DNA from: Pseudomonadota bacterium
GTDB lineage: Bacteria > Pseudomonadota > Gammaproteobacteria > Steroidobacterales > Woeseiaceae
DNA length: 64,000 bases
Direction of reading: 5' to 3'
Assembly: GCA_022563505.1 (NCBI GenBank)
Contig: JADFNG010000003.1
Location: 1 to 64,000, forward strand
Both the position numbers and the translations under genes were made by a program. The notes below the pieces were generated by a model. The model saw only the letters and a program-made list of their open reading frames with translations. It did no database searches and had not been told where the DNA came from. This document shows, piece by piece, positions 1 to 10,411 of the stretch. The stretch's first letter is position 1, and the number at the start of each line of letters is the position of its first letter.

Positions 1-1
1 A

Positions 2-558
2 CCCGTGACCCATTGCGATGCGGAAAGGGTGACGATTGGCGGCGAAGATATTGCCGTTGCAACCGTGATCTGGGCGGCAGGTGTCGCCGCATCACCAGTC
101 GGCGATGGTTGGACGAAGAAACTGACAAGGCCGGTAGGGTAATCGTCCGACCGGACCTGTCGATTAAAAAGGATTCCAGGATATTTGTCATCGGTGATGC
201 GGCAGCGGTGATGAATGAGGAGGGGGAACCCGTTCCCGGCATCGCACCAGCCGCCAAGCAGCAGGGCCGGTTCGTGGCGGACCTTATTGCCATGAGAATC
301 GCAGGCAAATCCGCCTCGCAGGCATTTCGATACCGGCATGCCGGCCACCTCGCGACCATAGGGCGTAAATCGGCGGTCATCGAGTTTTCACGCTGCAAAC
401 TGAAAGGCAGGCTGGCCTGGTGGATATGGGGCGTTGCCCACATCTATTTTCTTGTTGGTGTGCCGAGTCCGCTGGTCGTTTCCATCCGCTGGCTGTGGGA
501 GTACATAACCTATGGTCGCGGCGCGAGACTGATTACGGGTGTGGAGCAAGCCGATTGA
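2..558 (+). pseudogene. NDH-2-like NAD(P)/FAD oxidoreductase C-terminal part, frameshifted near 103, truncated by window edge
   Basis: Frame 2 reads ...ERVTIGGEDIAVATVIWAAGVAASPVG, then homology continues in frame 1 as RWLDEETDKAGRVIVRPDLSIKKDSRIFVIGDAA... Confidence 0.7.
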
Positions 559-1110
559 AGTGCGTAGCTTGGCGTCGGCTGCCGATCCCAGGCGGTGCCT
601 CAATCGCAAATGCGCCGGCCATCAACAATTCTTGTCTATTACGAAATCTATTGCCGGGATATTGCCGGGCGTTTTTAAAATGGCTGGCTAGCACGAATCC
701 GATCAGGTCCTAGTGATCCGATTGTCTTGCGGGAAAATTGCGTGATTGAGTAGTGCTCGGTTATGCATTGTCGTGCAGATTAAGCAACGGGCGCGCCACA
801 GACTATCTTTGATAACAACAAGTTACAGTTCAGTGACCCAACTACGAACCATGCGGTCGCTAGTCCTGCATAGCAAGAAGGTAGCATTTCAGTAGTGCCG
901 CGCGGTTGTCGGTGCTAAAAAACGACAATTGGTAACAGGGTTGCCCAAACAAGTTCCTGAATGATTAGAAACGTATTTTTGGCGTCCGCGCTTTCGAAAC
1001 GAGTGGTTTCCTTCTAAGAATGTGCTTGTGCACCGCATGGCTACGAGGCCGGATCTTGGCAAAATTCTAATAGGATCTAGCTCCAGACCGCATCGCTAAG
1101 GGGTTGTGGG

Positions 1111-1160
1111 ACTGATTTGTAATCAGTAGGTCCCGAGTTCGACTCTTGGTGCCGGCACCA
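1111..1160 (+). tRNA. 3' fragment of tRNA-Thr(TGT): anticodon arm, T arm, acceptor 3' strand, CCA; no 5' half
   Basis: actgatttgtaatcagtaggtcccgagttcgactcttggtgccggcacca; no matching gccggca 5' acceptor strand or D arm upstream. Confidence 0.75.
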
Positions 1161-1257
1161 AACAAAACAGCACGGACTCTTTGCGAGTCCGTTGTTCGTT
1201 GTGGCAGCAAGTGGGCTGAAAGTGAGCCTCGATCTTGCGAGCAACGAAAACTAAACG

Positions 1258-1686
1258 CTAGTTTGACGGCTCTGTCAGCGGCAGTTCGGCATCCTTCCAC
1301 GCGATGTAGCCGCCTTCCAGGCTATACAAATGCTTGAAGCCCAGGTTTTTCAAAGTCTCCAACGCGCGACTGGATCTGCCACCCGCCGGATTCTTGGTGC
1401 AATGCACGATATAGGTCTTATTTGAATCAAGCGTTGCGACCCTGGCGTCGAAAGAGTCATCCCCCACATCAACGTTCACAGAGCCGGTGATATGGGACAT
1501 TTCGTATTCGATTGGAGTTCGAACATCCAAAATGACCACGTCTTCACGTTGAGCCAAAAATCCGCTTACGGCGTTGACCTTAATAGCGGTGGTTGAATTG
1601 TTGGAATCATCGTTTGCCTGAGCCAATGACAGGGTGATCAGGCTTGCCAATATCAGTAGTCCTGAAAAAGAGAATCTGTTTTCCAC
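1258..1686 (-). CDS. Secreted rhodanese-like domain protein
   Basis: Signal peptide; VVILDVRTPIEYEMSHITGSVNV ... IVHCTKNPAGGRSSRALETLKNLGF. Confidence 0.85.
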   Translation of the reverse strand: MENRFSFSGLLILASLITLSLAQANDDSNNSTTAIKVNAVSGFLAQREDVVILDVRTPIEYEMSHITGSVNVDVGDDSFDARVATLDSNKTYIVHCTKNPAGGRSSRALETLKNLGFKHLYSLEGGYIAWKDAELPLTEPSN

Positions 1687-1803
1687 GGTTGATGCCCCTC
1701 ACAAAATAACAGGTCCGAACACGGATCATACAGCCTTGTGATGTCCATCTCTCGGCTCAGGATTGACTGGACTCTTCTTCCTGAGTGACCGCTGTTCCTG
1801 GAG

Positions 1804-2523
1804 CTACTGAATCTCAAACCCCTCTGCATACAGCATTGCTGTCGCTTCGCCCTTGTGAAATCCAGGAATGAAACATGCGGACTCGATCCTGCCCATTACC
1901 AGGCCGTCCATTGCAGAAGAATTGAATCCCTTGTTGCTAACTTTTGCGCCTGAAGCATGGCCGAATTGATCAACCACTGCTTGAATCTCAAATGTCACGG
2001 CACCCGCCAGCCTGCTTCCGGACGACATCGACGCGGACCAGATTCTCTGTGGCGCAGAGTAATCTATGCCGAATTTGTCCATTGAGTGCAAGTGGTTCAG
2101 AACCAGCGTCGTTTGAACACCATCGGCTGTCTTCCTTGCGATAATTGTGACGTCAACGAATACGCGCACATTGTCGCCCATGCGATTTGCAGGTGAAAAC
2201 TTCAAGAGCGCGATTTTACGGCCTAGACGTTTAGATGCACTTTCAGACATTCTGTGGGCCGACGACATGCAACACGCATTCTCCAGACGGCCTGACCTGG
2301 ACACATAAGCGCCGAACTTGATGATGCGGACCGGTTCTTTTGATTTCCATTTGGATACTAGATCCGCGATTAGCTTGTCCTGTATTTCGCTGTGGATCAG
2401 TTGCGCAGCCGTGGCGCCGGATAAATCGGGGCATTCAGCGAACGCTGGAGTTCCGATGGTCAAGGCAAGAATCGCGCCTAACGAAAATCCATATCGTTTC
2501 GATGTGGTGGCAATCTTTTTCAT
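1804..2523 (-). CDS. Secreted hypothetical protein, possible TonB-C-like C-terminus
   Basis: 239 aa ORF with signal peptide; C-terminal pattern only weakly TonB-like. Confidence 0.55.
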   Translation of the reverse strand: MKKIATTSKRYGFSLGAILALTIGTPAFAECPDLSGATAAQLIHSEIQDKLIADLVSKWKSKEPVRIIKFGAYVSRSGRLENACCMSSAHRMSESASKRLGRKIALLKFSPANRMGDNVRVFVDVTIIARKTADGVQTTLVLNHLHSMDKFGIDYSAPQRIWSASMSSGSRLAGAVTFEIQAVVDQFGHASGAKVSNKGFNSSAMDGLVMGRIESACFIPGFHKGEATAMLYAEGFEIQ

Positions 2524-2699
2524 CGCTCAATGTCTCCTGCTCTCCATTTGAAACTGTATTCAGTCGATTCACCGCTGCGGTTAATTTCAAGCGCTTGCTC
2601 GCCAATGGAATGGAAACGCCCAAGTCATATACTACCGTGAAAAAGGTACTAGATTTATCATCTTAAGACACAGCCGAAAATTAGCGGAGTCAGGCGAGC

Positions 2700-3719
2700 G
2701 TGAAGACAAGAAGGCATTTCTGCAAGTACGCGTTGGCAACTACCATTGGGCTCGCGGCCGGGTGCCGCAACGCTCCGGGTATAACTGCCGTCCCTTCTCG
2801 GGCCTATGGCGCTGCTACGGCTGCTATCCCCGTCATTCTCGACACCGACATCGGCGATGATGTTGACGATACCTGGGCGCTGCTAATGTTGCTGCGAATG
2901 CCACAACTCGATTTGAAGCTTGCCGTGGGCGATTACGGCAACGCCGTCTATCGGGGACGATTGTTAGCGAAGCTTCTGCAGCTGACGGGACGCACCGACG
3001 TGCCTGTCGGTATCGGGGTTGACAAGGCGGACGACCCTGGCGGGCAAAGCGATTGGTTGGGAAATTATCAGCTGAAGAATTATCCGGGAACGGTTCATGA
3101 CGATGGTGTTCAGGCAATCATCGACACGATAAAGGGCTCGCCGGAGCCAGTAACGCTGCTCTGCATCGGCCCGGTGCCTAACATCGCTGAGGCGCTCCGG
3201 CGTGATCCATCAATTGCTGACAACGCCCGGTTTATCGGTATGTTTGGCTCCGTATTTGTCGGCTATGACGGTGCACCGGATCCCGTTGCCGAATGGAACG
3301 TAAGGATTGATCCACACTCACTGCAAGAGGTGTTTGCAGCACCCTGGGATTGCACGATTACCCCGCTTGATACTTGCGGCCTGGTTCGACTGTCAGGAAA
3401 TAATTATCGGAAAATCTATACAAGCGACGACCCCTGGCTGCGTGCGCTGATCGAGAACTACGAAGTGTGGTTGCCGGGCGCGACGTACATGGAGCCAACA
3501 ACAGACCCAACTAAAATCAGTTCCACACTTTTTGATACCGTTGCAGTCTACATGGCGGCCGAACAAGATCTTCTGGAAATGCAGGATGTACCGCTTCGTG
3601 TTACCGATGATGGATACACGGTTGTTGATGAAGTTAGTGGCCGAATCGTACATTGTGCGGTGGCCTGGAAAAACCTGCCTGCGTTTGAAAGAAAGCTCAC
3701 GGATATTCTAATCGGGTGA
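2700..3719 (+). CDS. Inosine-uridine preferring nucleoside hydrolase family protein, exported
   Basis: PVILDTDIGDDVDDTWALLMLLR motif; twin-Arg/lipobox-like N-terminus; GTG start. Confidence 0.85.
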   Translation: MKTRRHFCKYALATTIGLAAGCRNAPGITAVPSRAYGAATAAIPVILDTDIGDDVDDTWALLMLLRMPQLDLKLAVGDYGNAVYRGRLLAKLLQLTGRTDVPVGIGVDKADDPGGQSDWLGNYQLKNYPGTVHDDGVQAIIDTIKGSPEPVTLLCIGPVPNIAEALRRDPSIADNARFIGMFGSVFVGYDGAPDPVAEWNVRIDPHSLQEVFAAPWDCTITPLDTCGLVRLSGNNYRKIYTSDDPWLRALIENYEVWLPGATYMEPTTDPTKISSTLFDTVAVYMAAEQDLLEMQDVPLRVTDDGYTVVDEVSGRIVHCAVAWKNLPAFERKLTDILIG

Positions 3720-3751
3720 AATAAAGTCACCCGAGGCGGTCTAATTGAACG

Positions 3752-4216
3752 CTACAGAATCAAAGACATGAAAGTGCTGTAGGGATCTTCTTTGTAGTCG
3801 GCAAACGGCTCCCGATATTCGAATCCAAAGCGCTCATAGAGCGCTCGTGCTGGAGCGAACGCATCCATTGAGCCGGTCTCGAGACTCAAGCGGTTGTAAG
3901 AACGTCTTTCTGCCTCTTTGATGATGTGTTTCAGCATCGACGAGGCAACTCCCTTGCCGCGGTGTGCGTCCTCAGTTCGTATGGATTTTATTTCACCGTG
4001 TTTGCTATCGAGTTCCTTCAGTGCCCCGCATCCGAGCAACTCCGGCCCTTGCCAAACAGTCCAGAATGTGATGTTTGGCGACCGTAACTCGTCCAGATTC
4101 AGGACATGCGCGCTTTCGGCAGGTGAGTGCTCATGCGCGCTGCGACGATGTTCTCGCAGTAAATCGGCGATTTCAGGACCTTGCAGATTATCTTCATTAT
4201 CCTCACGGATTCGCAT
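3752..4216 (-). CDS. GNAT family N-acetyltransferase
   Basis: IKSIRTEDAHRGKGVASSMLKHIIKEAERRSYNRLSLETGS; internal Met at 4216 preferred start. Confidence 0.8.
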   Translation of the reverse strand: MRIREDNEDNLQGPEIADLLREHRRSAHEHSPAESAHVLNLDELRSPNITFWTVWQGPELLGCGALKELDSKHGEIKSIRTEDAHRGKGVASSMLKHIIKEAERRSYNRLSLETGSMDAFAPARALYERFGFEYREPFADYKEDPYSTFMSLIL

Positions 4217-4364
4217 GCAAAATACCTCCTGAAAAGCGTCGTTATTGTATCTCACTGACGTCACCGGCATGCTAGCGTGGCGGACACGACCCCGTTCCTG
4301 ATAAAAAGCGACCAGCACGTTGATGGCTGGCGGAAGTAACCGGTCCATCTGTTATCCTCTGACA

Positions 4365-4508
4365 ATGGAATCGTTGCGGGAATTGGTCAACATTCAGTCG
4401 AGCGGCGCGCTTGCATTTTGGGTTTTCATCCTGGTATTTGTATTCATTGGAGTTGCAGGTATGGTCGTCGGGCTGTTGCGGCGACACCGACATCGGCATG
4501 AAGAATAA
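4365..4508 (+). CDS. Small single-TM protein
   Basis: MESLRELVNIQSSGALAFWVFILVFVFIGVAGMVVGLLRRHRHRHEE. Confidence 0.4.
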   Translation: MESLRELVNIQSSGALAFWVFILVFVFIGVAGMVVGLLRRHRHRHEE

Positions 4509-4860
4509 GCAAACGAATTAAATGTGTTTTCCCCGACGGCGTAGTCAGGGTTGACACTTCGGGCGCAAATATCGGTCTCGGGACGGAGGCACCTCGACTC
4601 CCGATGCCATTGATCGTCAGGAACAAGGATCGCCCGAACGCCGGGATTGACGCAGATTCCACGAGCGCTGCGCCTTGACGCTGGACATATTGCATCGCGA
4701 TCTGCTTCGTCCAGCATAAATCAACGGTTTCTTAACAAGACACCGTTTTCAATGGGTTTTATGCGCAATTTCGATAACTGCGTCCCATTTGATAGCGGCA
4801 CTATCGGGTACGGTCAGGGTTATTGGCAGCACAACGCATTCAGATTGACGGAATTGGCAG

Positions 4861-5100
4861 ATGGCACCCGGTAATACATCGCTCGACAAGAAGACACCCC
4901 AGGCGACGTCCGAATCCATTGACAACGGCGAATCCGAGGGCGATGTCCTGATGCCTGACATTTATGCCGAAAAGCATGCTGCCACGCAGCCGCTCCTGAA
5001 AACCATCGATCCGACGGCACCGGACATCGATGCATCGACGGGCTTTAACCCGTACGATACGGTTGTATTTCTAAAAAAGCCGGTACTCAAACCACGCTGA
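4861..5100 (+). CDS. Hypothetical 79 aa protein
   Basis: ORF with low-complexity acidic composition, no family recognised. Confidence 0.4.
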   Translation: MAPGNTSLDKKTPQATSESIDNGESEGDVLMPDIYAEKHAATQPLLKTIDPTAPDIDASTGFNPYDTVVFLKKPVLKPR

Positions 5101-5236
5101 ATTTTCGGACCTGACGCTGCCAGTGTTGCCTGGCTGGAGTTTCCTCCAACAGTAGCTCAAGCAACTCCTCCGCCGTGCCTGGAAAAAATCGGTCGCGGTA
5201 TGTGCGAGATCATGCCCTTGTCCTGTGCCAATTCGC

Positions 5237-5764
5237 TTAGTCGTGCTTGCGTCGCAACGATTCCTCATATGCCAGGTTCAGGTTCGCTCTTGCGTAGATA
5301 GCTTTCGCGAGCGTTGGATTGTCCGCAGCCAGGTCGATGAATTTCAGCTTCAGTATTGCTCGGTGTTTTTTTATCTCAGTCGAAGACAAGGCATAGTTAT
5401 AGCTGAAAGTCCCTTCACCAAACCGGGACATATTTACTTCATTGTTGAGAATTCCTGAATTTATATTTCTTTCGAAACCCGGTTTGCAGACGCGGTGTTT
5501 TATTCTCGATCCGGGTTTCGATTCCAGCAGGCACCAGACTTTATACAAGGGGTCGTTGATCAAAGTATTCGAAATTCTGTACATTTCGATATCGGCCCGC
5601 AGCATTTGCCGCCTGATCGAGACCAGTGTGTGGGGAGCGACCACGATGATTTCGTCTATGGTTTCATCCGCGCCAGGCGCAATCGCGGGCAGCAGGTACA
5701 GAAAACAAAGACAGGCCAGTAGTGGCCGACCAACGTATAGTTTGGCAGGGCGGACGAAGCGCAT
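5237..5764 (-). CDS. Secreted hypothetical protein
   Basis: 175 aa ORF with signal peptide-like N-terminus. Confidence 0.5.
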   Translation of the reverse strand: MRFVRPAKLYVGRPLLACLCFLYLLPAIAPGADETIDEIIVVAPHTLVSIRRQMLRADIEMYRISNTLINDPLYKVWCLLESKPGSRIKHRVCKPGFERNINSGILNNEVNMSRFGEGTFSYNYALSSTEIKKHRAILKLKFIDLAADNPTLAKAIYARANLNLAYEESLRRKHD

Positions 5765-5854
5765 ATTCTGACTACCGATACTGTTGCGGTAATTGTGCTG
5801 TCATTATAGCCCCTCTGAGAAATGGCCGCCTGAGCGGCACGAAGGAACGCGCCA

Positions 5855-6676
5855 ATGAAGCTGCCGCTCTACCTCGACCGCATCGACTACGATGGAGCCG
5901 TCGAACCGGATTTCGCGACACTCTCTGCGTTACAGGAAGCGCATGTTTGTTCGGTGCCGTTCGAAAATCTGGATGTTCAGTTAGGTCGCCCGCTGTCCAT
6001 TCGAATTGAAGACGCTTATGAAAAAATTGTAACGCATGGGCGGGGCGGCTGGTGCTATGAACAAAACGGTTTGTTTGGCTGGGTGTTATCGGAGATTGGG
6101 TTTGGCGTTACACGAATTGCTGCCAGCGTCATGCGCGAGCAAGCTGGCAATGCGTCCGCGGCAAGCCATCTTTGTCTGCTGGTGACAATGCCTGAGTCCG
6201 AGACGAAATACCTGGTCGATGTTGGTTTTGGCGGCAGCATGCTCACGCCTGTTCCACTGCTGGAAGCTCAATACGATCAACCACCTTTCAGTCTCGGATT
6301 GGAGCGGCTGGATGATCAATACTGGCAATACTGGGAGGATCTGGGCGATGGAAAATTCAGTTTCGATTTCACTGAAGATCCGGCGTGTGAACTGGCGCTG
6401 GCCAAAAAATGCGAAAGTCTCCAAAGTGACCCTGGGTCACACTTCGTATTGAACCTGGTCGCACAACGACGCTCTCGCGAGCAGCACTTTAGTTTGCGGG
6501 GCCGGGTATTTCGTGTATCCAAAGTGAATGGTATGGAGTCGCAAACACTGGATTCGCCGGAAGCATTGGTTGCAATTCTCGCGAACGAGTTTCGACTGCA
6601 CGTTGATGGCGTTGCTGATCTCTGGCCTGAAATTGTTGCACGGCATGAACAACTCTTTGGGCCCGATACTTCCTGA
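5855..6676 (+). CDS. Arylamine N-acetyltransferase
   Basis: VPFENLDVQLGRPLSI and RGGWCYEQNGLF catalytic Cys motif; HLCLLV / YLVDVGFGG. Confidence 0.9.
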   Translation: MKLPLYLDRIDYDGAVEPDFATLSALQEAHVCSVPFENLDVQLGRPLSIRIEDAYEKIVTHGRGGWCYEQNGLFGWVLSEIGFGVTRIAASVMREQAGNASAASHLCLLVTMPESETKYLVDVGFGGSMLTPVPLLEAQYDQPPFSLGLERLDDQYWQYWEDLGDGKFSFDFTEDPACELALAKKCESLQSDPGSHFVLNLVAQRRSREQHFSLRGRVFRVSKVNGMESQTLDSPEALVAILANEFRLHVDGVADLWPEIVARHEQLFGPDTS

Positions 6677-7136
6677 CGGCTAAGGAACAAGCATGGCTGC
6701 ATTGCCAATCGCAAGAGTGGCTGCCAGTACCGAGAAACAGAATCCTATTCGTAATGCTGTCAGCACGACTGAATCCCTCGCAGGTATTGCTGAGGTCGCG
6801 CGCGCAAGACATGGATGCGCTGACTGCGCTACTAGCGGGCCCGCAGATATCCGGGCGAATCTACACGCTTCCAGGCGTAATCAATTACGACACCATCGCG
6901 ACCTTTATCGACCATCACCTCGCTGAACGTGAACGCGGCCCTCGCGATACTGGGAATTGAGCAAAGCAGAGTGGTTGTTACAGGCCGGCAATCCCGCGGC
7001 CGATTGACATTCACAATACGGCCAATGCCATCCTTGCTGGTTGTTGCACATGGCATCGAGAAAATGCACCTGAACCAACGATGTGCGGTAGTCTTGCCAA
7101 GACACTAACCGGCTGGAGTGGTGTGAGGATGAAGCA

Positions 7137-8159
7137 ATGGGCATGACAATATCGATGACGAGCAAGCCGGTGGTGCAACGACTATTTCCTTTGATGCTTG
7201 CCGTCGTTGCGCTCGTTTTCTCGGGTTGTGCGGTGACGACGCAGTCCACGGATTCCTTGCCTTCCTGGACGGACGGTGACGTCAAGCAGGCGATCACGCA
7301 GTTTGTCGTGAATGTCACAACCGAAGGTGGCAAGGATTACGTACGCCCCGTGGATCGCATTGCAGTCTTCGACAACGACGGCACGCTCTGGAGTGAAAGA
7401 CCCTGGGTGCAGGGGCTGTTCCTGGAACAAATGCTGAGGAATGCGGCCGGGCGGCATCCGGAGTTCGGCGAAGAGCAACCCTATAAAGCAGCGCTAGCTC
7501 ATGACCGTGAGTACTTCGAGACAGGCGGCATACGCGTCATGATTGAGGCGATCAAAGCGGCGAGAGTGGAGCTGGCCCGTGACGAATTCGACGCGGAGGT
7601 GGCGGAGTTTTTTGCCAATGCCCGACATCCCGGTTTGAATGTTCCGATGAGTCAGACTGTCTATCAGCCCGCGATCGAACTGCTCGAGTACCTGAGAGCT
7701 AATGGATTCAAAACGTATATTTGTTCCGGCGGCGGCGTTGATTTCATGCGCATGATATCGAGTGATTTCTATGGCATAGAGTCTGATCAGGTTATCGGCA
7801 CATCCTATCAGAAGGAATTACACTTGATCGACGGAACATGGGAGCTGCTGACAACCGGCGAGCTGAACCCGATCAATAACAAGGATCAGAAAGCCGTTAA
7901 TATCGATTTACACATCGGCAAGCGACCACTGCTCGTCATGGGAAATGAAGGCGGCAGAGGCGACATTGGCATGATGAGCTATTCGCAAGGGCGAAAAGGC
8001 GTGTCGCTGCAGCTGCTGATTAATCACGATGATGCGGCGAGAGAGTTTGCCTACGCCGAAGACGACAATGCGTCGCTGAATGCGGCGAAAGAGAACGGCT
8101 GGATCGTCATTAGCATGCAGGATGACTGGTCGGTGATTTATCCTGCCGGTGACAATTAA
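7137..8159 (+). CDS. HAD-family phosphatase, lipoprotein-like signal
   Basis: LVFSGCAV lipobox; AVFDNDGTLWSERPW; LLVMGNEGGRGDIGMM. Confidence 0.85.
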   Translation: MGMTISMTSKPVVQRLFPLMLAVVALVFSGCAVTTQSTDSLPSWTDGDVKQAITQFVVNVTTEGGKDYVRPVDRIAVFDNDGTLWSERPWVQGLFLEQMLRNAAGRHPEFGEEQPYKAALAHDREYFETGGIRVMIEAIKAARVELARDEFDAEVAEFFANARHPGLNVPMSQTVYQPAIELLEYLRANGFKTYICSGGGVDFMRMISSDFYGIESDQVIGTSYQKELHLIDGTWELLTTGELNPINNKDQKAVNIDLHIGKRPLLVMGNEGGRGDIGMMSYSQGRKGVSLQLLINHDDAAREFAYAEDDNASLNAAKENGWIVISMQDDWSVIYPAGDN

Positions 8160-8200
8160 TACGGGACCTTGTTCAAGGTGCAGCTTACAGGCGGGGAACG

Positions 8201-9664
8201 ATGAACATAGCGGCGTACGCCAGCAAAGTATTTATTGGTGGTGAGTGGCGTCCTGCCAGCGATGGCGGGGTTCTGCCTTTGGAGGATCCGTCCACGGGCG
8301 AGGCGATCGGCGAGATTGCGGCAGCACAAGCCGCCGATATCGATGCAGCGGTCGTTGCGGCCCGCGCGGCGCTGGATGGTCGCTGGGGCGCACTGACGGC
8401 CGCCGAACGTGGCAGGCTGCTTTCAAAAATGGGACAGGCCGTTGCCAAACAGGTCGATTTCCTGGCGGAGATTGAAGCGCTCGATGTGGGCAAGCCATTG
8501 AAGCAAGCACGGGCCGATGCGGTGGCGCTGGCACGCTATCTTGAATACTACGGTGGTTGTGCCGACAAGTTTCACGGCGAAACCATTCCCTACCTGAACG
8601 ACTATACGGTCTATACCTTGCGTGAACCGCATGGTGTGACCGGGCATATCATTCCCTGGAATTACCCGATGCAGATCATCGGTCGTTCCGTCGTGGCTGC
8701 ATTGGCCACCGGCAACGCGGCCGTGCTGAAGCCGGCAGCGGAGGCGTGCCTGACGGCACTCGAATTTGCACGGATCGCAGCGGAAGCCGGCCTTCCCGCG
8801 GGTGCCCTGAATGTTGTCCCGGGCACGGGCGTGGATGCCGGTGCGCCGTTAGCGGCTCACCCGGGCGTCAACCATGTCTCCTTTACCGGTTCGACAAATG
8901 TGGGTATTGCCGTGCAATCCGCTGCCGCGCGCAATACGGTGCCGGTCACTCTGGAACTGGGCGGAAAATCGCCGCAGCTGGTTTTCGACGATGCCGATCT
9001 GGATGCAGCGCTGCCCTTCCTCGTGAATGCCGGCGTGCAAAATGCGGGACAGACCTGTTCGGCCGGATCGAGAATTCTTGTTCAAAGAGGTATCTACGAT
9101 CAACTGGTGGAGCGTTTGTCTGCAAGGTTTGCAGCGTTGCGTGTCGGCCCGGCAATCGATGATCTGGATGTCGGGCCGCTGATCTCCGCGAAGCAAAAGG
9201 CGCAGGTGTCGAAATTTATCGACAGCGGCCGGGAGAGCGGCCTCAGCGTCGCCGCCGAAGGCAGCATTATTAAAAACGCACCGGCAGGTGGTCACTATGT
9301 CAGACCGACCTTGTTCACCGACGTCGACCCGGACCATGAACTGGCGCAGCAGGAAATTTTCGGTCCGGTGGTGGTGGTTATTCCGTTCGATACGGAAGAA
9401 CAGGCATTGCACATCGCGAACGGTGCGCAATATGGACTGGTTGCCGGCCTCTGGACGCGCGATGGCGGCCGACAGATGCGGCTCGCGCGACAGCTTCGCG
9501 TCGGGCAGGTATTCATCAACAACTACGGTGCCGGAGGCGGCGTAGAATTGCCCTTCGGCGGCGTGGGTCGTTCCGGTCACGGCCGTGAAAAGGGATTTGA
9601 GGCGTTGTACGGTTTTACCACGGTCAAGACCATTGCGGCGTTGCATGCCAAAGGAAAAGATTGA
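8201..9664 (+). CDS. Aldehyde dehydrogenase family protein
   Basis: TLELGGKSPQLVF, NAGQTCSAGSRILV, full length. Confidence 0.95.
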   Translation: MNIAAYASKVFIGGEWRPASDGGVLPLEDPSTGEAIGEIAAAQAADIDAAVVAARAALDGRWGALTAAERGRLLSKMGQAVAKQVDFLAEIEALDVGKPLKQARADAVALARYLEYYGGCADKFHGETIPYLNDYTVYTLREPHGVTGHIIPWNYPMQIIGRSVVAALATGNAAVLKPAAEACLTALEFARIAAEAGLPAGALNVVPGTGVDAGAPLAAHPGVNHVSFTGSTNVGIAVQSAAARNTVPVTLELGGKSPQLVFDDADLDAALPFLVNAGVQNAGQTCSAGSRILVQRGIYDQLVERLSARFAALRVGPAIDDLDVGPLISAKQKAQVSKFIDSGRESGLSVAAEGSIIKNAPAGGHYVRPTLFTDVDPDHELAQQEIFGPVVVVIPFDTEEQALHIANGAQYGLVAGLWTRDGGRQMRLARQLRVGQVFINNYGAGGGVELPFGGVGRSGHGREKGFEALYGFTTVKTIAALHAKGKD

Positions 9665-10411
9665 ATGAGACTGAGCGGGAAAGCGGCCATTGTTACGGGC
9701 GGGGCGTCGGGTTTTGGCGCAGGCATTGTGCGGCGTTTTATTCTCGAAGGCGCGCGCGTTGTCATTGCCGATATTAACGGTGATGCTGCCAGGGAAATGG
9801 CAGACGAACTGGGTGACGCGGCCTTGGGTCTGCAAGTCGATGTATCGAGCGCTGACGATGTGGAGACGATGGTGAAGTCCACGCTCCGGTCATTGGGAGG
9901 CATCGATATCCTGGTGAACAATGCCGGTGTTGGACACAAGCCGGAGCCCATGGAGACCTTGTCAGAGGAAATGTTCGATCGAATCTTTGACGTGAACATC
10001 AAAGCCATTTATCGAACCGCCCGGCAGGTGGTGCCGATCATGAAGGAAAACGGCGCCGGCGCAATACTGAACATCGCCTCAACCGGTGGTGTCAGTCCGC
10101 GGCCAAACCTAACTTGGTACAATGCTTCAAAAGGATGGGTGATTACCGCGACCCGCTCGATGGCGGTCGAACTGGCGGCGTCGGGTGTGCGTGTCAATGC
10201 ACTCAATCCCGTTGCAGGTGAGACACCGATGCTAAAAACATTCATGGGCGAAGATACACCGGAAATTCGTGCAAAGTTTCTTGCCTCGATTCCAATCGGC
10301 CGGTTTTCGACGCCGGAAGACATGGGCGCCGCCGCATGCTTTTTGTGTTCGGACGATGCGTCCATGATAACGGGCGTGGCGCTGGAGGTGGATGGTGGAC
10401 GCTGTATCTGA
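9665..10411 (+). CDS. SDR family oxidoreductase
   Basis: VTGGASGFGAGI, NNAGVG, YNASKGWV motifs. Confidence 0.92.
   Translation: MRLSGKAAIVTGGASGFGAGIVRRFILEGARVVIADINGDAAREMADELGDAALGLQVDVSSADDVETMVKSTLRSLGGIDILVNNAGVGHKPEPMETLSEEMFDRIFDVNIKAIYRTARQVVPIMKENGAGAILNIASTGGVSPRPNLTWYNASKGWVITATRSMAVELAASGVRVNALNPVAGETPMLKTFMGEDTPEIRAKFLASIPIGRFSTPEDMGAAACFLCSDDASMITGVALEVDGGRCI

Noticed and set aside
1067-1300. 77-aa minus-strand ORF over the tRNA fragment
   Set aside because: Antisense to tRNA-derived sequence (TKSRTRDLLITNQS is a typical spurious translation); no coding signal.
6754-7056. Small overlapping ORFs between the NAT and HAD genes
   Set aside because: No recognised family and mutually overlapping on both strands; treated as intergenic.
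8849-9835. 328-aa antisense ORF opposite aldehyde dehydrogenase
   Set aside because: Third-position artefact in high-GC coding DNA; sense strand has clear ALDH motifs.
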